DNA of 64,000 nucleotides from Bacteroidota bacterium (GTDB lineage: Bacteria > Bacteroidota > Bacteroidia > Bacteroidales > JAAUTT01): NCBI GenBank assembly GCA_023429135.1, contig JAEYWD010000101.1:1-64000 (forward strand), in the 5' to 3' direction. Below, in pieces: positions 17,653 through 26,300 of this stretch. Positions within the stretch are counted from its first letter, which is position 1, and every line of letters begins with the position of its first letter. Position numbers and translations under genes: made by a program. The notes beneath the pieces are model-generated. The model searched no databases, was not told the DNA's origin, and saw only the letters and a list, made by a program, of their open reading frames with translations.

Positions 17653-19452
17653 ATGAGAATTACCGCTAACTTTCGATCTAGAACTACTATTTTTCTGATA
17701 ATCACAGGAGTTTTTCTCATTATTTCATTATTTATTGCCAAAAGTTTTATAGTAAAAGAAAAATGGATCATAATTGCTAAAGGTAAAGATTTTACCTCTT
17801 TGGCAACCTTCCACTATAATGCAAATTATCATTTTCAAAACCTGACCAATTCTGTGCCAACTAACGGTGAGCCCAAATCCGGCACTAAAATTTATACGGC
17901 GAAATACCAGTGCCATTTAGAAATTGACGATATGATAAATATCCAGGAGATAAGAATAGGGGCATCTTATCCTATGGGATATATTTTCAGGATTAACGGA
18001 ACGGTGGCTACTTGCTCTCCAAACCTGATTGTGGAAGACACCACGAATGTACTTTTGATTTCACACCATAACGAGGATCACAAAAAATTAGGCTATTACT
18101 ATTTAACCAAAGAGGCTGTTAAACAAGGGCAAAATTATCTGGAGCTTGAAATAATTGCAAGTGATTCCCTACCCTCTTACAGTCCCGAAATTTTCGTTGA
18201 AGCCTTAAAAAGTGGACATTTTCTGCCAGACTTTCTAAAATTGAGAAGACATAAGAACATAAATTTGCAAAAATCAGGATTACCGGTAATCTCTATTAAT
18301 ACATTAAACAATGAAATTGTTGATGAGCCGAAGGTAAAGTCGACACTAACAACCTATAAGAATAATAAACCATTTACCTCTAATATAAAAATCGAAATCA
18401 AGGGGAAATCCAGTCAAAGCTTTGGCCAGCTTGTATTAAGCTACACATTTAACACATATGACCCCAACTGGCAAAAAGAAGATATAAATCTTCTTGGACT
18501 ACCAGAAGACTCAGAGTGGACCTTGTATGCTCCTTTTATTGATAAAAGTCTGATAAGAAACGCTATTGCCTATCATATATCCAGTCAAACAGGTCAATAC
18601 ACTCCCCGGTTTAAGTTTTGCGACTTATATATAAACGAGCAGTATATGGGTATTTATCTTCTAATTGAAAAGCCTAGAATATCTAAAAATAGAATAAACC
18701 CCTACCCCGAGCTTAAACTTAAAGAGGTTTTCCTCTGTGAAATAGACCGGCCGGATTCGGTAAGCCAATTCGGATGGTTCCTGAACAATGTGGAAAATAA
18801 TTATATTTATGTAAATGTTGTTAGCCCCAAACGGAAAAACCTGAATGAGGAAAAAGAAAAAACTTTTAGAAAGTCGGTTGAGAGTCTTTACAAGGCGTTT
18901 AACAATAAAGTTATTGACCACCATAAAATTGATAGTTTGGTTGACATAAATTCATTAATGGATTACATGTTAATTAATGAATTAGCTAAAAATTTAGATG
19001 CTTTCAGGTTAAGTTTCTTTTTCTCAAAAGCTGAAGGAAAGCCATTTGTAATAGGACCCGTATGGGACTTTGATTTAGCTTTCGGAAATTCAAATATTGG
19101 AACTTTTTCAAATTCTTCGGGTTGGTGTAATTCTTCAGAATCAATTTGCCCCTTTAAAATGCTTAATTGGGCAGATGTAATCCATAGCGATCCTATATAT
19201 TCAAAGAAACTGAAAGAAAAATGGACTTTATGGCGTCATACATTCCTGACAAACGAGAAAGTTATGGATATGGTAACCGCTTATGAGAAACAGGTTGCGG
19301 TTTCGGAAAAGAACTTTCATTCATCAGTCCCTATATTAGATAAATGGGTATGGCCTAATACCTATGTTGGAGGAACCTATGAAAATGAGATATTTTACTT
19401 GAAATGCTGGCTCCTAAAAAGATTGTACTGGATAGATAAAAACTTAACTTAG
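17653..19452 (+). CDS. CotH kinase family protein, membrane-anchored
   Basis: 599 residues. One N-terminal membrane helix lies at about 11-34, and the bulk faces the periplasm or surface. The C-terminal half has CotH signs: IEIKGKSSQSF, YAPFIDKSLIRNAIAY, YINEQYMGIYLLIEKP and the metal-binding-like GPVWDFDLAFGN. CotH proteins are atypical kinases; spore CotH phosphorylates coat proteins. In Bacteroidota they are often found near surface-glycan genes. It lies 67 bp after the sugar transferase and 39 bp before the formyltransferase, so it is probably in one operon. The substrate is unknown. Confidence 0.78.
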   Translation: MRITANFRSRTTIFLIITGVFLIISLFIAKSFIVKEKWIIIAKGKDFTSLATFHYNANYHFQNLTNSVPTNGEPKSGTKIYTAKYQCHLEIDDMINIQEIRIGASYPMGYIFRINGTVATCSPNLIVEDTTNVLLISHHNEDHKKLGYYYLTKEAVKQGQNYLELEIIASDSLPSYSPEIFVEALKSGHFLPDFLKLRRHKNINLQKSGLPVISINTLNNEIVDEPKVKSTLTTYKNNKPFTSNIKIEIKGKSSQSFGQLVLSYTFNTYDPNWQKEDINLLGLPEDSEWTLYAPFIDKSLIRNAIAYHISSQTGQYTPRFKFCDLYINEQYMGIYLLIEKPRISKNRINPYPELKLKEVFLCEIDRPDSVSQFGWFLNNVENNYIYVNVVSPKRKNLNEEKEKTFRKSVESLYKAFNNKVIDHHKIDSLVDINSLMDYMLINELAKNLDAFRLSFFFSKAEGKPFVIGPVWDFDLAFGNSNIGTFSNSSGWCNSSESICPFKMLNWADVIHSDPIYSKKLKEKWTLWRHTFLTNEKVMDMVTAYEKQVAVSEKNFHSSVPILDKWVWPNTYVGGTYENEIFYLKCWLLKRLYWIDKNLT

Positions 19453-19491
19453 TTGCTCACGCTTTAAATAGCCTTCATAAAAATAGATTAA

Positions 19492-20337
19492 ATGGAAATA
19501 GTTATATTTGGCGAGGATGGATTTACAGGTACAGTTATTGATTCGCTCGTAGGAAAGGGACATAACATTCAATCCGTAATAACTCCCTACTATGAAACAT
19601 CCGTCTACCTTAATCTGGAAAGAGTTACAAAAAAACATCACATCCCTTTTTTAAGGGTCCAAAATGTAAATTCAGAAGAGATAATTCACCTTATGGCTCA
19701 ACTTAAGCCAGAACTTATCGTTTCGGTACATTTGCGAAAAATATTGAAAAAGGACATATTTTCAGCAGCACAAAAAGGTGCAATAAATGTACATCCTTCT
19801 TTGCTTCCAAAATACAGAGGAATGTCACCTCAACACCAGGCGCTTATACACGGCGACACAGAAGCAGGAGTAACTGTTCATTTTATTGATGAAAACGTAG
19901 ATACCGGTAAAATTATACTTCAGGAGCATTTTCCAATATTGGAGAACGACTATATTGTTGATGTTCAGCTTAAAGTAATGGATGTATATAAATCAATAGT
20001 TGCAAACGCTGTGGAGCTAATTGATAGAGGATTTCAGGGAAAGGAACAAGAAACCGCTACTTTGAGCTATTTTGGCCCCATCAGAAAAGCCGACCGTGAA
20101 ATTCATCTAAATAAACCGGCGAGAGAAATCTACAATTTGATAAGAGCTCTATCCATGCCATACCAAGGTGCTTTTTACGAAAATTTCACTGTCTGGAATT
20201 CCCGCTTCCCGAGTGCAGAGGAAGAAAATTATTTTAAGCAGGAATACCCGACAGCAGGACTATATGTGAAAGATGGTCAATTATTAATCCGTCTTCACGA
20301 AGAAATTTTAATTTCAGACAATTTCAACATTCTTTGA
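19492..20337 (+). CDS. Formyltetrahydrofolate-dependent N-formyltransferase (Fmt-like fold)
   Basis: 281 residues. The catalytic triad of the family is visible: N99 and H101 in INVHPSLLPKYRG and D137 in NVDTGK. The C-terminal domain (about 190-281) is short and resembles the OB-like tail. It transfers a formyl group to an amine. It is not the housekeeping Met-tRNA enzyme by length and context. Two substrates are plausible: an amine on the NRPS-PKS product (the gene ends 30 bp before the megasynthase) or an amino sugar of the neighbouring polysaccharide. The N-terminal MEIVIFGEDGFTG replaces the usual GT(P/S)xFA start. Confidence 0.8.
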   Translation: MEIVIFGEDGFTGTVIDSLVGKGHNIQSVITPYYETSVYLNLERVTKKHHIPFLRVQNVNSEEIIHLMAQLKPELIVSVHLRKILKKDIFSAAQKGAINVHPSLLPKYRGMSPQHQALIHGDTEAGVTVHFIDENVDTGKIILQEHFPILENDYIVDVQLKVMDVYKSIVANAVELIDRGFQGKEQETATLSYFGPIRKADREIHLNKPAREIYNLIRALSMPYQGAFYENFTVWNSRFPSAEEENYFKQEYPTAGLYVKDGQLLIRLHEEILISDNFNIL

Positions 20338-20367
20338 ATTATTATTAACTACATTGAAAGCTTAATA

Positions 20368-23300
20368 ATGAGCCTGTCAGAAAAAACAACACTAAACTTA
20401 CACCATTCCGATATCGAAAGAATCAAAGAATGGAACAATACTGATGTTCAATATGAGCATAATTTGTGCATCCACGAGAAATTTGAACAAACAGTTTCAA
20501 AATTTCCGGATCGAATTGCATTCATATTTAAGGACCAAAAGGTTACTTATGAAGATTTTAATAAACATACCAACAAATTAGCCCACTTTTTAATCGGTAA
20601 GGGAGCAAAGCCCGAAACTTTGATTGCTGTTTGTATGGAACGTTCGCCTGAAATGATGATAGGAATATATGCCATACTCAAAGCAGGTGCCGCCTACATG
20701 CCCGTTGACCCCAACACGCCACCTGATCGGTTAAAACATATACTTGATGATGGAAAACCTCTTCTGGTGCTTACCTCAGAAAAATCGGAGATGAACCTTC
20801 CGGCAAACAGCCCGGAAAGAATTCATCTGGACAATATTCTCAATGACCCACTTTCTGTTAACGATAAAAATCCTGTAATAGGTGTAAGTTCAAAAAATAT
20901 AGCCTATATAATTTATACATCAGGTTCTACAGGAACCCCAAAAGGGGTACTTATAGAACACCATTCCGTATTAAACCGAATTGGCTGGATGCAAAAGGCG
21001 TATCCCATAAATACAAATGATATATTACTCCAGAAAACTCCCGTTACCTTCGATGTATCGGTATGGGAACTGTTCTGGTGGGGTTTTGAGGGGGCTACTT
21101 TAATGCTTCTCAACCCAGGTGATGAGAAAGAGCCTGAAAAAATTGCCCAGGTAATAGAAGAGAATAAAATAACTACTATTCACTTCGTTCCCTCAATGTT
21201 TGGAGCCTTTATCAACTATCTCGACTCATTTAATGAGTCACAAAAAGTCTCCTCATTAAAAAAAGTCTTTCTAAGCGGAGAAGCCCTTCCAGCTTCGATG
21301 GTTAACAATTTTAACCAACTTATGACAGGAACCGGGACCCAAATTATTAATCTCTATGGCCCCACCGAAGCTACAGTGGATGTTTCGCATTATTTATGCC
21401 CAAAAACCACAACCGATATAATGTACATTGGTAAGCCTATTGATAATACAAAATTATTGATTGTTAATGAAAAAAACGAAATACAACCAATTGGACAACC
21501 CGGTGAACTTATTATTACAGGAGTAAATCTGGCAAGAGGTTATCTCAACAGGGATGAATTAAACGCTTCGAAATTTATTGAAATTCAATATTTCGACGGC
21601 CAGAAATTACGCGGTTATAAAACTGGCGATCTGGCAAAATGGACCGACTCTGGAAACATTTTCTATATTGGGCGACTCGATAGCCAGGTTAAAATAAGAG
21701 GATTCAGGATTGAACTAGGAGATATTGAAGCCCAGATATCACAAAATGTAGCAATAAAACTGTGCGCTGTAGTTGTCAATCACCCAAATTCGATCAATTC
21801 ACAGCTTATAGCTTACGTTTGCTTAAAACCAAACACCTATATCTCTGGAGAAGAGCTAAAACAATACCTTTCAAAAAAGCTCCCTGAATACATGGTTCCA
21901 TCGGCAATCATTTTTTTGGATGACATGCCTTTAACTACCAGCGGAAAGATAGATAGGAAAGCATTACCTCAGCCTGAAACAATTAAAAAGGATCTAAATC
22001 AGCCTTCTAAGGTAACCCATTATGAAAACGCCTTGACACAGGTATGGAAGGATACTCTGAAGCATGATAACTTCGACATAAATGCAAATTTTTTTGAAAT
22101 TGGTGGCAATTCTATCCTTATCCCTTTTGTTACAAGTAAACTAATTAAAGATCATAAAATAAAACTGAATAGCGTAGATATTATTCAATACCCTACCATT
22201 AAGGCTCTTGCAAATTACCTGGCGGGTATTGGGGAAAAAGATGATGCCCCTGCTGAAAACCCACAAAATAAAAAAGAACTTGAAAACATTCTCGCGAGAG
22301 TATGGAAAGACGTTTTGAATGTTGAACATATAAACCGCGACGAGAACTTTTTTGATCTTGGCGGCAGCTCAATCCTGATCCCCTTTGTAATAAACAAACT
22401 CTTTAAAAACTATAATATTAAAATAACCAATGTTGACATCATACAATATCCTACTATTGAAAAGTTAAGCAGTTTTTTATCGGGCGAAGAAACCAACTCT
22501 GCTACTATTATACCCGGCAATAAACAGGATAGTACAAGAGCTAAAAAAGTAAATGCCCCCAATGAAATTGCCGTAATAGGAATGGCATGCAGGTACCCGG
22601 GAGCCAATAACATAAACGAATATTGGAATAACCTAATTAATGAAAAGAATACAATAAAGTATTTCGGCGACGAGGAAGTGGCCGAATTTGAATATGATTT
22701 TCCGAACCTGAAAAATAACCCTGATTATGTAAAAGCAAGGGGGATATTAGAGGGAACCGATAAATTTGATGCTCCGTTTTTCGGGATGACTCCCAAAGAA
22801 GCGGCTTTAACAGACCCCCAACATAAAATCTGGCTGGAAACAGCCTGGGAAGCTTTAGAAAACGCAGGATGCGATCCCTTCGCTTACGAAAAATCGATTG
22901 GCGTATTTGCAGGCGGATACATAAGTACCTATTTGCTAAACAACATTTTAAGGGATCCAAGAATTTTAGAAAATTATATCAGGCTCCGTTCGACAGATTC
23001 TTATCAGATTTTGACAGCCAACGACCCGGCATATATTGCAACAAAAACAGCCTACAAATTTAACCTGAGAGGCCCTGCCATAAGTGTTCAAACAGCATGT
23101 TCAACGTCGTTGGTAGCAATTGCACAGGCCTGCCAAAACCTAGTAAACTTTGGATCGGACATATGTATTGCAGGAGGAGTATGTATTTTTGTTCCTCAGA
23201 AATGTGGCTATTTATATCAGGAAGGTGCAATTGTTTCACCGGATGGATACTGCCGACCTTTTGATGCAGATGCCAAAGGTTCGGTTCTTAGCAATGGCGT

Positions 23301-26300
23301 TGGAGTGGTAATTTTAAAAAGGCTGAAAGATGCCCTAAGGGATGGCGATCATATTTACTCGGTAGTTAAAGGCTGGGGTTTAAATAACGATGGCAGTAAT
23401 AAAGTAAGCTTCACTGCTCCTAGCGTTAACGGACAGGCAGAAGCTATTAACAAGGCCCAGGAAATGGCCAATGTTTCGCCTGAAGAAATAAGTTATATTG
23501 AAGCTCATGGCACAGGCACCAAACTTGGGGACCCAATTGAAATTGCAGCGCTTAAGCAGGCCTTTTTAAAGAAAACAACAAAAAAGCAGTATTGTGGAAT
23601 AGGTTCTGTGAAGTCAAACATAGGCCATACCGATGCAGCAGCCGGAGCAGCTTCATTCATTAAAGTGTGCCTGGCAGCCTACTATAAAAAAATACCAGCA
23701 TCAATTAATTATTCAAAACCAAATCCGCACATAGATTTTACCAATTCTCCATTTTATGTTAACAATAAACTATTAGAATGGAACCAGAAAAAACCTCTTA
23801 TTATGGGGGTTAGCTCGTTTGGAATTGGAGGAACCAATGCTCATGTGATTGTAGAAGAAGCTCCTGTAAACGATCAATATGTAGACGAAAAATCGGACTG
23901 GCCTGAGCTTTTTCTTTTCTCGGCAAAATCATCACACTCGTTAACGGAAAGGAAAAAAGATATTTCGTTGCATTTAATTTCAAACCCTGAAATTAGTTAC
24001 CGCAGTGTTGCATATACTCTTCTTACTGGTCGAACGCACATGCCGCACAGAGGCTTCTTTGTCGCATCCTCAAAAGAGGATTTGCAATCAGAGAACCTGA
24101 TCTCAAATACAGGGGCAGTTAACGAGAAGATCTCAAAAATTATCTTCATGTTCCCTGGTCAGGGGGCACAATACCTAACCATGGGGAAAAGTCTCTATCA
24201 TTGCAATCCATTATTCCGAAAACTGCTTGACGATGGATTTGAACTAATTAAAAATGAGACAGGAACAGAATTGAAAAATATCCTGTTCGACAGCACAGAT
24301 TCACCTGAGGCAGAAAAAAGGCTTGCAAGTACTGAAATTGCACAGCCAGCACTTTTCCTAATTGAATATGCCCTGTCTCAGGTTCTTGTGTCCCTTGGGG
24401 TTAAACCAACTGAATTAATGGGGCACAGCATTGGAGAATATGCCGCAGCCTGCTTTTCAGGGGTATTTAGTTTTTCCGATGCGCTAAAAATTGTATTAAA
24501 GCGTGGGCAACTAATGCGCAGCATGCCCGCAGGTAAAATGCTTGCGGTGAAATCCAGTTCAGAAAACCTTAAGAATCTTAATTGTACATATTTTGAAATT
24601 GCCGGTGACAATGCTCCCGAAATGTGTTCCATTTCTTTAAAGGAAAAGGATCTTGAAAAAGTAAAAACCATTCTTGAAAATGCTAATATCCAGTATATAC
24701 CACTCAATACCTCCCATGCATTTCACTCTTCCGACTTTGATCCAATTCTTAAGGAATTTGAAAATTATGTAAACCAATTTAGCCTTAAATCTCCTGTTAC
24801 ACCTTTTATTTCGTGCTTAAATGGTGCGTATATTACTCCATCGGAAGCAACATCGGGAAAATACTGGGCTGATCAACTTAGGCATACCGTGCAATTCAGG
24901 AAAGGTATAAATTGTATTTCGACCAATGAAGATGCACTGTTTGTAGAGGTTGGGCCAAACACTCATCTCAGTTCTATTGTAAAACAAAACCAAGCCAATG
25001 GTGCGAAAAAGCTTGTTGTAACTTCCTTAGGTAAAAACGATAACATTGATGAACGGTTTAAGCTCATGTCGGTTCTGGGAAATTGCTTTATTAATGGCAT
25101 TCTGCCCGATGTTAAGGCATTATTTAAAGAACCTGTCCCTAAAAAAGTTTCCCTCCCAACTTATCCGTTCGATAGAAAAAGGTATTGGATCGATTATAAA
25201 CCATCCCAAAACATTACAACGCCTATAACAAATGAGGGTATAGCTTATAGTTCGTCCGTTGAAGAAGAAATTACTGATATAGCTGCATCGGATATAGTCG
25301 AAGAAAAAGTCCGCCAAATATGGAAAGCTATGATTGGCGGTGAGAATATTGGGCTTGATGAAGACTTTACCGACTTAGGCGGCCATTCATTGTTAGCTTT
25401 GCAGATAAACAACAGGATAAAAGAAACTCTCAAGGTTGAAATCTCCCTAAAAGAATTTCTTAACAACCCTACTATCAGAAAGGTTAGCAACTTAGTGAAG
25501 ACAAAAGGTGGATTTGAGGATCAATCCGCAGCTTCTGAAAATCTAATTATAGCACACTCGTTCAATAAAGGCAACTTACCACTCACCAGTAATCAACAGC
25601 GTTTATGGCTTATCTCGAAGTTAGACCCCGATATTGCTTCTTATATAGTCTCCGATTCCTTCAGATTTACTGGTAAACTTAACAAAGAAGTCTTTCATAA
25701 TAGCCTTGAAAAGCTTTTTGAACGCCATCATATTGTCTTTTCTGTATTTAAAGAAGAAAATGGCGAACCATATTGTAATATAGTACCATCAAAGGTCGAA
25801 CTCAACTATCTGGACTATTCCAATCTGGAGTCCGAAGCCAAAATGAGTAAAATTAACGAGTTAATCCTGTCAGATTCAAAAAAGGTTTTTGATCTTGAAA
25901 ATGGGCCTTTGTACCGGCTATATCTTGTTAAATCAACTGAAAACGAATACTATTTCCATTTCAGCATTCATCATATTGTTTTTGATGGATGGTCCTGGTC
26001 GGTTTTTGCAAAGGACCTCAGTGAAATATACAATTGTCTAATCAAAGGTAAGGATCCTAACCTCTCTTCTCTGGACTTTCAACAGTATGATTATGCTTTC
26101 TGGCAAAAGGGCCCTGAAGGTTTAAAAATTGAAGAGAAGTCTAAACAATTCTGGAAGGATTATCTGAAAGAATCTAATACAATCATAGACTTTCCTTTTG
26201 ATTATGTCCGTAAAGAAAAGCCAACCGGAAGAGGCAATTATGTGAATGTAAGCGTATCGCCAGAAACAACCCAAAAGCTGAAACAATTAAGTAAAAAAGA

